NCBI GenBank assembly: GCA_023388235.1
Contig: JAEWGQ010000249.1
Span: 1-7,723 of the forward strand
DNA from: Actinomycetes bacterium
GTDB lineage: Bacteria > Actinomycetota > Actinomycetes > Actinomycetales > Cellulomonadaceae
DNA: 7,723 bases
Direction of reading: 5' to 3'
Shown here: piece after piece, positions 1 to 7,723 of the stretch
Layout: each line of letters begins with the position of its first letter
How positions within the stretch are numbered: position 1 is the stretch's first letter
Program-made: the position numbers and the translations under genes
Notes under the pieces: model-generated
What the model was told of the DNA's origin: nothing
The model's database searches: none
What the model saw: the letters and a program-made list of their open reading frames with translations, nothing else

Positions 1-362
1 AGCAGCGCGCGCACCGGCTCCGCGGTCGAGCAGGACAGCGTCAGCGTCTCGGTCACCCGGCCGGCGGCGACCTCGCGCAGCCGCTCCAGCCGCGCCGTCG
101 GGTCCGCGCCGGGCCCGTCGACGGTGCGCGGCAGCAGCACCGCGCGCGCCCGGCCGGGACCGTCGGCGCCGGAGGCGATGGCCTCGGGCGCCGCGCCGGA
201 CGCGGTCAGCCGCGCCCCGGCCAGCACGCGGACGTCCCCGTGGTAGACGCCCTGGGCGCCGCGGCCGTCCGCGAGGCCGATCTGGCCGTCCCGGTCGGAC
301 CAGGCCTGGGTCGGGGCCTGCACGGCGGCGAGCAGGTCGTGCAGCAGGGGCTGGAGCTCCAT
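1..362 (-). CDS. Glycogen-debranching-type glycoside hydrolase, N-terminal part (cut by window edge)
   Basis: Only the first 120 codons are present; the gene continues beyond base 1. The reading starts MELQPLLHDLLAAVQAP and contains DGQIGLADGRGAQGVYHGDVRVLAGARL at about residues 24-51. That pattern (short Asp/Gly-rich strand, G-x-Q-G-hydrophobic-[YF]-H-x-D-x-R-hydrophobic-L) is typical of the N-terminal domain of amylo-alpha-1,6-glucosidase-like proteins (Pfam GDE_N_bis type), which precedes an (alpha/alpha)6 catalytic barrel. The catalytic part lies outside the window, so activity cannot be judged. The start is supported by a GAGG ribosome-binding site (369-372) six bases upstream of the ATG. 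No signal peptide is visible, so the enzyme is probably cytoplasmic. It is transcribed divergently from a LacI-type regulator and sugar importer, which suggests it processes the imported oligosaccharide. Family assignment is by recognised pattern; substrate is inferred. Confidence 0.75.
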   Translation of the reverse strand, partial: MELQPLLHDLLAAVQAPTQAWSDRDGQIGLADGRGAQGVYHGDVRVLAGARLTASGAAPEAIASGADGPGRARAVLLPRTVDGPGADPTARLERLREVAAGRVTETLTLSCSTAEPVRAL

Positions 363-416
363 GGGGTACCTCGTCGTGGCTCGGGGCGGTGCGGGCGGGT
401 GGTGCGGGACGCGCGG

Positions 417-450
417 TCGCCGGCACCGGCGAGACCGGATCGTGATCCGG
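417..450. repeat. Two adjacent 7-2-7 palindromes in the debranching gene leader
   Basis: TCGCCGG-CA-CCGGCGA (417-432) and CCGGATC-GT-GATCCGG (435-450) are each perfect 7-bp inverted repeats around a 2-base centre, separated by only two bases. They lie 55-88 bases upstream of the debranching gene start codon and downstream of its proposed promoter. They could bind a second dimeric regulator or form leader-RNA hairpins. Chance is not excluded, because 7-bp GC-rich inverted repeats are common in this base composition. Confidence 0.45.
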
Positions 451-466
451 CGGGAGCCCCCTCGGC

Positions 467-495
467 TTGACAGCCCCGGGGGCGCTGGCAACTCT
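467..495 (+). promoter_or_regulatory. Candidate promoter of the lacI-transporter operon
   Basis: A perfect -35 TTGACA (467-472) is followed after 17 bases by AACTCT (490-495), which keeps only the two most conserved -10 positions (A2 and T6). Transcription would begin near 501-503, immediately before the two LacI-type operators, so a bound repressor would block it. The -10 is weak, so this is a moderate-confidence call. No other promoter is evident between here and the binding-protein gene, which suggests one transcript from the regulator through both permeases. Confidence 0.45.
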
Positions 496-520
496 AGGGG
501 CATTCGTTTGAGCGTTCCAA
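491..520 (-). promoter_or_regulatory. Candidate promoter of the debranching enzyme gene
   Basis: Read on the minus strand, TTGGAA (520-515) and TAGAGT (496-491) are spaced by 18 bases and each match the sigma-70-type consensus at four of six positions. The -35 lies inside the left LacI-type operator, so repressor binding would cover it. The predicted start near 484 gives a leader of about 120 bases that contains both 7-2-7 palindromes. Its -10 overlaps the -10 proposed for the opposite promoter. Confidence 0.35.
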
Positions 521-541
521 TCGCTGGTTGGAACGATCATA
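507..541. promoter_or_regulatory. Paired, inverted LacI-family operators
   Basis: Two 14-base sites, TTTGAGCGTTCCAA (507-520) and TTGGAACGATCATA (528-541), match at 12 of 14 positions when one is reverse-complemented, giving the consensus TTGGAACG(C/A)TCA(A/T)A. Each has a central CG, the hallmark of LacI-family operators, into which the hinge-helix leucine intercalates. The inner eight bases form a perfect inverted repeat, CGTTCCAA/TTGGAACG, with a 7-base spacer. The CG centres are 21 bp apart, about two helical turns, so two dimers could sit on the same face of the DNA. The pair lies between divergent genes, just upstream of a LacI-family gene. It is probably the binding site of that protein. 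Confidence 0.75.
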
Positions 542-559
542 GGCACCGAGGGAGCGCCG

Positions 560-1585
560 ATGGACACCACCACCCGGGCGACGCTGGAGAGCGTCGCGCA
601 GCGGGCCGGCGTCTCGCGCCAGACCGTGTCCAACGTCCTCAACGCCCCGCACCTGGTGCGCCCCGAGACCACCGACCGGGTGCGGTCGGCCATCGACGAG
701 CTCGGCTACCGGCCGTCGTCCGCCGCGCGCCAGCTGCGCACGGGGCGCTCCCGCGTGCTCGGCCTGCGCCTCGAGCCCGTGCACGACGGCATCAACGGCG
801 CCGTGCTCGACCGGTTCCTGCACGCGCTCACCGAGAGCGCCCAGGCCCGCGGCTACCGGGTGATGCTGTTCACCGCGCCCGACGACGAGCGCGAGATCGC
901 CCAGTACGGCGAGCTCCTCGACACCGCCGACCTCGACGCCTTCGTGCTCACCAGCACGCACCGGGACGACGCCCGCGCCGCCTGGCTGGCCGAGCGCGAC
1001 GTGCCCTTCGTGACCTTCGGCCGCCCCTGGTCCGCGCCCGGCGCCCCCGACGACCACCCGTGGGTCGACGTGGACGGGGCGGCCGGCACCCGCGCGGCCG
1101 TCGAGCACCTGCGCCGCCTCGGGCACGAGCGCATCGCGTACCTCGGCTGGCCCGACGGGTCCGACGTGGGCGAGGACCGCGCCGCGGGCTGGGCCGCCGC
1201 GATGGTGGACGCCGGCCACGACGCCGACCTGCTGCACCGCCTGCACGCGCGCGTGCCGGACGGCGTGGTCGCCGGGGCCCAGGCCACCGAGCGGGTGCTC
1301 GCGGACGCCGCCCCCACGGCCGTGGTCTGCGCCTCGGACTCGCTCGCCCTCGGCGCGCTCACCGTCGGCCGCAGCCGCGAGACCCCGCTGGCCGTCGTCG
1401 GGTTCGACGACACCCCGGTCGCCGCCGCGGTCGGCCTGACGTCCGTCGCGCAGCCGCTCACCGAGGCCGCGCACCGCGCCCTCGACCTGCTCCTGGACCA
1501 GCTCGACGGCACCGGCGGCACCCGCAGCCGCCAGGTGCTGCTGGCCCCGCACCTCGTCGAGCGCGCGTCCAGCCGCACCCCCTGA
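560..1585 (+). CDS. LacI-family transcriptional regulator (sugar-responsive repressor)
   Basis: This 341-residue protein has the normal family length. The helix-turn-helix covers residues 8-28 (TLESVAQRAGVSRQTVSNVLN), with recognition helix S19-R20-Q21-T22-V23-S24. The Y50-R51-P52-S53 segment and hinge helix SAARQLRTGRS follow, with Leu59 at the position that wedges into the central CpG of operators. The rest is a periplasmic-binding-protein-like effector domain, with EHLRRLGHERIAYLG, the VCASDSLALGAL segment and VVGFDDTPVAA all at typical spacing. The ATG is preceded by AGGGAG (549-554), five bases away. It probably represses its own operon and the divergent debranching gene through the paired operators just upstream, and releases them on binding a sugar. 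The ligand cannot be read from the sequence. The coding end runs into a 10-bp tandem repeat whose first unit contains the stop codon. Confidence 0.92.
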   Translation: MDTTTRATLESVAQRAGVSRQTVSNVLNAPHLVRPETTDRVRSAIDELGYRPSSAARQLRTGRSRVLGLRLEPVHDGINGAVLDRFLHALTESAQARGYRVMLFTAPDDEREIAQYGELLDTADLDAFVLTSTHRDDARAAWLAERDVPFVTFGRPWSAPGAPDDHPWVDVDGAAGTRAAVEHLRRLGHERIAYLGWPDGSDVGEDRAAGWAAAMVDAGHDADLLHRLHARVPDGVVAGAQATERVLADAAPTAVVCASDSLALGALTVGRSRETPLAVVGFDDTPVAAAVGLTSVAQPLTEAAHRALDLLLDQLDGTGGTRSRQVLLAPHLVERASSRTP

Positions 1586-1640
1586 CGACCCCTGACGACC
1601 CCTGACCACCCCTGACGACCCCGGACCACCCCGCAGCACC
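1581..1640 (+). repeat. Degenerating 10-bp tandem repeat with C-rich, G-poor spacer
   Basis: Six successive 10-base units begin with CCTGACGACC: units 1, 2 and 4 are identical, unit 3 differs by one base, and units 5 and 6 decay. The first unit carries the stop codon of the lacI-type gene. Because 10 is not a multiple of 3, the TGA in each following unit shifts frame, so TGA occurs in all three plus-strand frames (1583, 1593, 1603). Bases 1591-1660 contain 39 C and 13 G, a C-rich, G-poor composition like Rho-loading sites. No stem-loop or promoter is evident. The stretch separates the regulator from the transporter genes. Confidence 0.8.
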
Positions 1641-1674
1641 GCACCACCCCGCACCGCAGTCGAAGGAGACCCCC

Positions 1675-2946
1675 ATGCACCGCATCCCCACCCGAGGACG
1701 GCGCCTCCTGGCGTCCACCGCCGTCGGCGCCGCCGGCGTGCTCGCGCTCGCCGCCTGCGGCGGGTCCGGCTTCGACGACGACGGCGGCAGCGACGCCGGC
1801 ACGGAGGGCGGCGGCGGGTCGCTCAGCGTGCTGATCGGCTCGTCCGGCGACGCCGAGACCGACGCCGTCACCGCGGCCGTGAAGGCGTGGTCCGAGGAGT
1901 CCGGCGTCGACGCCACCGTCCAGGTCGCCTCCGACCTCACCCAGGAGCTCAGCCAGGGCTTCGCGTCCGGCGACCCGGCCGACGTGTTCTACGTCAGCGC
2001 CGACCAGTTCCAGACCTACGCGGCCAACGGCTCCCTGTACCCGTACGGCGACGACCTCGACAACGCCGACGACTTCTACCCGAGCCTGGTGGAGCAGTTC
2101 ACCTACGACGGGCAGCTCGTGTGCGCGCCGAAGGACTTCTCGACGCTGGCGCTCATCATCAACACCTCCGCGTGGGAGGCCGCCGGGCTCACCGACGACG
2201 ACGTCCCGACCACCTGGGACGAGCTGACCGCGGTCGCCGGCAGCCTCACCACCGACGGCCAGGTCGGCCTCGGGTTCTCCGGCGAGTACGCCCGCGTCGG
2301 GGCGTTCCTGGCCCAGGCCGGCGGCACGCTGGTGAACGCCGACGGCACCGAGGCCACCGCCGACTCCCCGGAGAACGTCGCGGGGCTCACCTACGTCCAG
2401 CAGCTGCTCACCTCCGGCGACGCGGCCTACGCCGCCGACCTCGGCACGGGCTGGGGCGGCGAGGCGTTCGGCACCGGCGCCGCCGCCATGACGATCGAGG
2501 GCAACTGGATCACCGGCGCCATGACCAACGACTACCCCGACGTCCAGTACCGGGTGGTCGAGCTCCCCGCCGGCCCGGCGGGCCAGGGCACGCTGCAGTT
2601 CACCAACTGCTGGGGCGTCGCCGCCGACTCCGGCAACCAGTCCGACGCCGTCGACCTGGTGCAGTACCTCACGGCGACCGACCAGCAGCTCGCGTTCTCC
2701 GAGGCGTTCGGCGTCATGCCGTCCGTGCAGTCCGCGGCCGACGGCTGGAAGCAGCTCTACCCGGAGATGACGGCGTTCATCGACTCCGCCGACTTCGCGC
2801 AGAACGTCGTCAACGCCCGCGGCGCCGCCGACGTCATCACCGACTTCAACGCCCAGCTCGAGGGCCTGAAGACCGGCGACCCGGCCGCGATCCTCGGGTC
2901 CGTGCAGACCAACCTGCAGGCCGTCCTCGACGAGAACGCGTCCTGA
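1675..2946 (+). CDS. Sugar ABC transporter, extracellular solute-binding lipoprotein
   Basis: This 423-residue protein has the usual length for family 1 solute-binding proteins (MalE/UgpB type, COG1653). It starts with a basic region (RGRR), a hydrophobic segment and the lipobox LAAC, predicting cleavage before Cys28 and lipid anchoring to the outer face of the membrane. An acidic Gly-rich linker (FDDDGGSDAGTEGGGG, about residues 33-48) follows. Typical family segments include LTQELSQGFASGDPADVFYVSADQ, APKDFSTLALIINTSAWEAAGL, PTTWDEL, GGEAFGTGAAAMTIEGNW and FSEAFGVMPS. Besides Cys28 there are only two cysteines, C150 (LVCAPKDF) and C312 (TNCWGV), which could form a disulfide. AAGGAG (1663-1668) lies six bases before the ATG. 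It delivers a sugar or oligosaccharide to the permeases encoded directly downstream. The divergent debranching enzyme suggests an alpha-glucan-derived ligand, but that is inference. Confidence 0.92.
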   Translation: MHRIPTRGRRLLASTAVGAAGVLALAACGGSGFDDDGGSDAGTEGGGGSLSVLIGSSGDAETDAVTAAVKAWSEESGVDATVQVASDLTQELSQGFASGDPADVFYVSADQFQTYAANGSLYPYGDDLDNADDFYPSLVEQFTYDGQLVCAPKDFSTLALIINTSAWEAAGLTDDDVPTTWDELTAVAGSLTTDGQVGLGFSGEYARVGAFLAQAGGTLVNADGTEATADSPENVAGLTYVQQLLTSGDAAYAADLGTGWGGEAFGTGAAAMTIEGNWITGAMTNDYPDVQYRVVELPAGPAGQGTLQFTNCWGVAADSGNQSDAVDLVQYLTATDQQLAFSEAFGVMPSVQSAADGWKQLYPEMTAFIDSADFAQNVVNARGAADVITDFNAQLEGLKTGDPAAILGSVQTNLQAVLDENAS

Positions 2947-2950
2947 CGCG

Positions 2951-4125
2951 ATGTCCACCGTGGCGGCGCAGCCGCGCCGGCGCCGGCGTCGCGGTCCCGG
3001 GTCCGCCCGGGGCCGCGAGGCCGTGTCGGGGTGGCTGTTCCTCACCCCGATGCTGGTGATCCTCGGGCTGTTCCTCGTGGTGCCGGTGCTCATGGCGCTG
3101 TGGGTCAGCCTGTCCGACTGGACCGGCCGGGGCAGCCCCCTGGCCTCCGACGTCGGGTTCGTGGGGCTCGACAACTACGAGAGCCTGCTGCTCGGCGGCG
3201 GCCTCGCCACGCAGGACTTCGGCACCTCCCTGCGCAACAACGCCTACTACGTGCTGCTCGTGGTGCCGCTGCAGACCGCCCTCGCCCTGCTGCTCGCCAC
3301 GATGGTGAACCGCGCGGCGCTGCGCGGCAAGGGGTTCTTCCGGACGGCGTTCTACTTCCCGTCGGTCACGTCGTCGGTCGCCATCACCGTGCTGTGGCTG
3401 TTCCTGTTCTCCGCCTCCGGCACGATCAACGGCATCCTGGCGCGGCTGTCGATCACGGGCCCCAACTGGTTCAACGACCCGCAGGGCGTGATCCACCTGG
3501 CGCTCGGGGCCGCCGGCGTCGACGGCCCGCCGGCGTTCCTCGCGCAGCACGGGTTCCTCGGCATCCCGCTGTGGGAGTGGGCGGCCGGGCCCTCGGTGGC
3601 GATGACGGCGTTCATCCTGCTGGCGATCTTCACGACCTCCGGCACGTTCATGCTGCTGTTCCTCGCCGCGCTGCAGGCCGTGTCCGCCGAGGTCGAGGAG
3701 GCCGCGGTGATGGACGGCGCGAACGCCCGCCAGCGGTTCTTCCGCGTGACGCTGCCGATGCTCAAGCCGACCGTGTTCACCGTCGTGACCCTCGGGCTGA
3801 TCGGCACGTGGCAGGTGTTCGACCAGATCTACACCGGCACCCAGGGCGGGCCCGCGAAGACGACGCTCACGCCCGCGTACCTGTCGTACACGGCGGCGTT
3901 CCAGAACAACCAGTGGGGCCGCGGCGCCGCGATCGCGTTCGTGCTGTTCGCGATCATCGTGCTGCTGACGGTGCTGCAGCGGTTCGCCCTGCGCGAGCGC
4001 GACGTGCCGCGCCGCAAGCGGTTCCACCGCGACCCGCCCGCTCCCCCGGCCGCCGTGGCCGGCACCGCGGGCACCACGGGCGGGCCGGGCGCCGGCGCGA
4101 CCGCCCCGATCCCCGGGAGCCCGCG

Positions 4126-4129
<4 letters not shown>
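2951..4129 (+). CDS. Sugar ABC transporter permease, MalF/UgpA type
   Basis: The 392-residue membrane protein has six predicted hydrophobic segments, near residues 27-54, 97-120, 134-156, 215-245, 275-293 and 325-347. The cytoplasmic EAA loop is complete: E250-A-A-x3-G256-x9-V266-x-L268-P269, the docking site for the ATPase subunit. The N-terminus is very basic (six arginines at 9-14), consistent with an inside location. Two features are longer than in typical MalF/UgpA proteins: about 35 extra residues (178-213) after the N172-W-F-N-D-P motif and before segment four, and an Ala/Pro/Gly-rich tail (359-392). The ATG lies four bases after the binding-protein stop, with no good ribosome-binding site, so translation is probably coupled. 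The last bases overlap the next gene by ATGA. No ATPase gene lies in the cluster. Confidence 0.92.
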
Positions 4130-6541
<2,412 letters not shown>

Positions 6542-6544
<3 letters not shown>

Positions 6545-6565
6545 CCGGGCCGGGCGCGCCGGTCA
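6542..6565. terminator. Shared inverted repeat joining two convergent stop codons
   Basis: TGACCGG (6542-6548) and CCGGTCA (6559-6565) are perfect 7-bp inverted arms around a 10-base GC loop. The left arm begins with the guaB1 TGA and the right arm ends with the TGA of the minus-strand App1 gene. The 18-base gap between the convergent genes has no other room for a terminator, so this may act in both directions. The stem is short and lacks T-tracts, so strength is uncertain. Confidence 0.4.
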
Positions 6566-7600
6566 GATGACGCCGGCGCGCTCCAGCTCGGCCGCGAGCG
6601 CCTGCCCGTCCGGGCCGTGCGCGAGGACGACCGCGGACGCGTCGATCCCCTCGACCGCCCGGCGGGTCGCCGGCGTGGGCGCGGGCAGGCCGTTCGCGGC
6701 GACCTGCTCGCCCAGCGACAGCTCGCGCACCGCGATGGCGGCGACCCGGCCCGGGTGCTCCGCGGCGAACGTCTCGTAGACCTGCGGGTCGTGCTGGCCG
6801 TCGTCCCCGACGAGGATCCAGCGCAGGTGCGGCAGCTCCTCGGCGAGGCGGCGCAGCGTCGCGGCCTTGTGCGCCCGCCCGGAGCGGAACAGGGCGGTGC
6901 CGGTGGGGCCGAGGTCGGTCAGCAGCAGCGACCCCTGCGGCAGCCCGACCCGGTCCAGGAACCGCGCGAGCGCGGAGGCGGTGTTCCACGCCCCCGTGGA
7001 CAGGTAGAACACCGGGGCGTCCGGGTGGGTGGTGGTCAGGCGCCGGTACAGCTCGGGCATCCCGGGCACGGGCGTGCGGCGCGCCTCGGAGCGGACCAGG
7101 AAGTTCCAGGCCGCGAGGTGCGGGCGCGGCACCATCGTGACCAGCACCGTGTCGTCGATGTCGCTGACGATGCCGTGCGTGGCGGCGGGGTCGACCACCT
7201 GCACCGGCGCGGGCACCGCGGCTCCCCCGCCGTCGACGACCAGCCACAGGGCGCGCCAGCCCGGCTCGAGGCCGACGTCCACCCCGGCATCCACGTAGCC
7301 GCCGCGGTCCGTGCGGGTGACCAGCAGGTCGGGGCCGTCGGCCTCGGCCCGCACGCGCACCACCGCCCCGTCGACCTCCGCGGACAGCAGGTTGCGCCAC
7401 CCGCGCCGCGCGACGGAGCCGGGCGTCGGGGCGTCCGGCGGCGTGAGCAGCACCCGGGCGCGGACCCGGGCCCGGGTCACCGTGCCGTACGACGGGTAGC
7501 TGACGACGCGGGGTTCGTACCCCCGGCGGCGCAGCGTGCGGACGACGGCGGCGTTGATCCGGTCCTCGGTGCGGGCGGCGATCCGGGCGAGCGTCGACAT
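6563..7600 (-). CDS. App1-family HAD phosphatase (phosphatidate phosphatase-like domain)
   Basis: The 345-residue reading begins MSTLARIAARTEDRINAAVVR. Its C-terminal part matches the App1 catalytic domain: motif I VSDIDDTV with D147 (nucleophile) and D149 in DxDxT order, then VPGMPELYRRL, FYLSTGAWNTASALARFL and GDDGQHDPQVY with D266, D267 and D271, ending at a conserved AAIAVREL segment. The first 140 residues form a beta-rich domain (YPSYGTVTRARVRARVLL, then WRNLLSAEVDGAVVRVRAEADG) usual in bacterial members. No signal peptide or membrane segment is seen, so it is probably cytoplasmic. Yeast App1 is a Mg-dependent phosphatidate phosphatase; the substrate of bacterial homologues is poorly defined, so the product name should stay at family level. 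I chose the ATG at 7600 because the -10 box six bases upstream fits a leaderless start and the protein fits the family there. A longer in-frame start at 7699 adds only Pro/Arg-rich residues. Confidence 0.88.
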   Translation of the reverse strand: MSTLARIAARTEDRINAAVVRTLRRRGYEPRVVSYPSYGTVTRARVRARVLLTPPDAPTPGSVARRGWRNLLSAEVDGAVVRVRAEADGPDLLVTRTDRGGYVDAGVDVGLEPGWRALWLVVDGGGAAVPAPVQVVDPAATHGIVSDIDDTVLVTMVPRPHLAAWNFLVRSEARRTPVPGMPELYRRLTTTHPDAPVFYLSTGAWNTASALARFLDRVGLPQGSLLLTDLGPTGTALFRSGRAHKAATLRRLAEELPHLRWILVGDDGQHDPQVYETFAAEHPGRVAAIAVRELSLGEQVAANGLPAPTPATRRAVEGIDASAVVLAHGPDGQALAAELERAGVI

Positions 7601-7606
7601 CGCCTC

Positions 7607-7612
7607 AGTATC
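7607..7612 (-). promoter_or_regulatory. -10 element for a probably leaderless App1 transcript
   Basis: On the minus strand GATACT (7612-7607) is followed by exactly six bases and then the ATG (7600-7598). A -10 box at this distance places the transcription start at or next to the A of the start codon, a common arrangement in Actinobacteria. The only ribosome-binding-like bases, GAGG, lie two bases from the ATG, too close for normal use. No -35 is recognisable. Confidence 0.5.
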
Positions 7613-7653
7613 GCCAGGGCGCGCGGGGTGCGCGCGCGGGGGCGGTCCGGGCG

Positions 7654-7723
7654 CTACGCCGCGAGCCGGCGGTCCAGCCGGCGCGGGCGGCGCTCGCACG
7701 GCACCACGGCGCCGGGCTCGACG
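7654..7723 (-). CDS. Possible 3' end of an unidentified gene (partial)
   Basis: On the minus strand the last 22 codons, ending at TAG (7656-7654), read VEPGAVVPCERRPRRLDRRLAA. All sense codons end in G or C, but other frames here are also open and equally GC-rich, so codon use does not decide the case. Support is positional: a gene end here would leave a 53-base gap before the App1 gene on the same strand. No family is recognised. It could instead be non-coding or part of a gene on the other strand. Confidence 0.25.
   Translation of the reverse strand, partial: VEPGAVVPCERRPRRLDRRLAA

Noticed and set aside
536..541. A minus-strand TATGAT as a strong -10 for the debranching gene
   Set aside because: No -35-like bases lie at 16-19 bases upstream (the region falls on the lacI start codon), and the bases are better explained as the outer half of the right operator.
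361..1605. A 414-codon plus-strand frame overlapping the regulator gene
   Set aside because: It is a frame-shifted, Arg/Pro-rich shadow of the LacI-family gene and stops in the tandem repeat at 1603.
1690..1720. A twin-arginine (Tat) signal in the binding protein, from RGRRLLAS
   Set aside because: The motif lacks the S/T-R-R-x-F-L-K pattern. The LAAC lipobox explains export as an ordinary lipoprotein.
853..3174. A 773-codon open frame on the minus strand across the regulator and binding-protein genes, with repetitive Val/Arg/Gln segments over the 10-bp repeat
   Set aside because: It is antisense to two genes with clear family matches. Its composition is what a stop-poor, GC-rich complementary strand gives, and it shows no recognisable domain.
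7601..7699. A longer App1 protein starting at 7699
   Set aside because: The added residues are Pro/Arg/Ala-rich without family resemblance, and the -10 box at 7607-7612 would then lie inside the coding sequence.

Overview
The window is very GC-rich, and nearly every codon in its genes ends in G or C. It carries genes typical of high-GC Actinobacteria: a CBS-domain GuaB1 protein, a sugar ABC importer without its own ATPase, and an App1-family HAD phosphatase. I infer a member of the Micrococcales, perhaps close to Cellulomonas. That placement rests on general resemblance, not on a search.

Left part (1-5060): a carbohydrate uptake locus. The 5' end of a glycogen-debranching-type glycoside hydrolase gene runs leftwards off the window edge (minus strand, start codon at 362). 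Divergent from it is a plus-strand run of a LacI-family repressor (560-1585), a lipoprotein sugar-binding protein (1675-2946) and two MalF/MalG-type permeases (2951-4129 and 4126-5019, overlapping by ATGA). The divergent spacer (363-559) holds two near-identical, inverted LacI-type operators whose CG centres lie 21 bp apart. It also holds candidate promoters facing both ways and, nearer the debranching gene, two back-to-back 7-2-7 palindromes. The simplest reading is that the repressor controls its own operon and the debranching enzyme, and that the importer brings in an oligosaccharide, possibly alpha-glucan-derived, which the enzyme cuts inside the cell. A shared ATPase of the MsiK type encoded elsewhere would have to power the importer.

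Middle (5020-6544): a strong GC hairpin ends the transporter operon and runs almost directly into a TACACT -10 element for guaB1, an IMPDH/GMP-reductase superfamily enzyme with two CBS modules. Characterised mycobacterial GuaB1 is a GMP reductase.

Right part (6545-7723): guaB1 converges on a minus-strand App1-family phosphatase gene (6563-7600). The two stop codons sit in the arms of one short inverted repeat. The App1 gene looks leaderless, with a GATACT -10 box exactly six bases before its ATG. The last 70 bases may hold the 3' end of another minus-strand gene.

I found no mobile element, CRISPR array, tRNA, rRNA or recognisable riboswitch. The gene content is ordinary and I do not see a new biological system. 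The more interesting signals are the regulatory architecture at 417-541, a 10-bp tandem repeat at 1581-1640, and the compact signals at the three right-hand gene boundaries.
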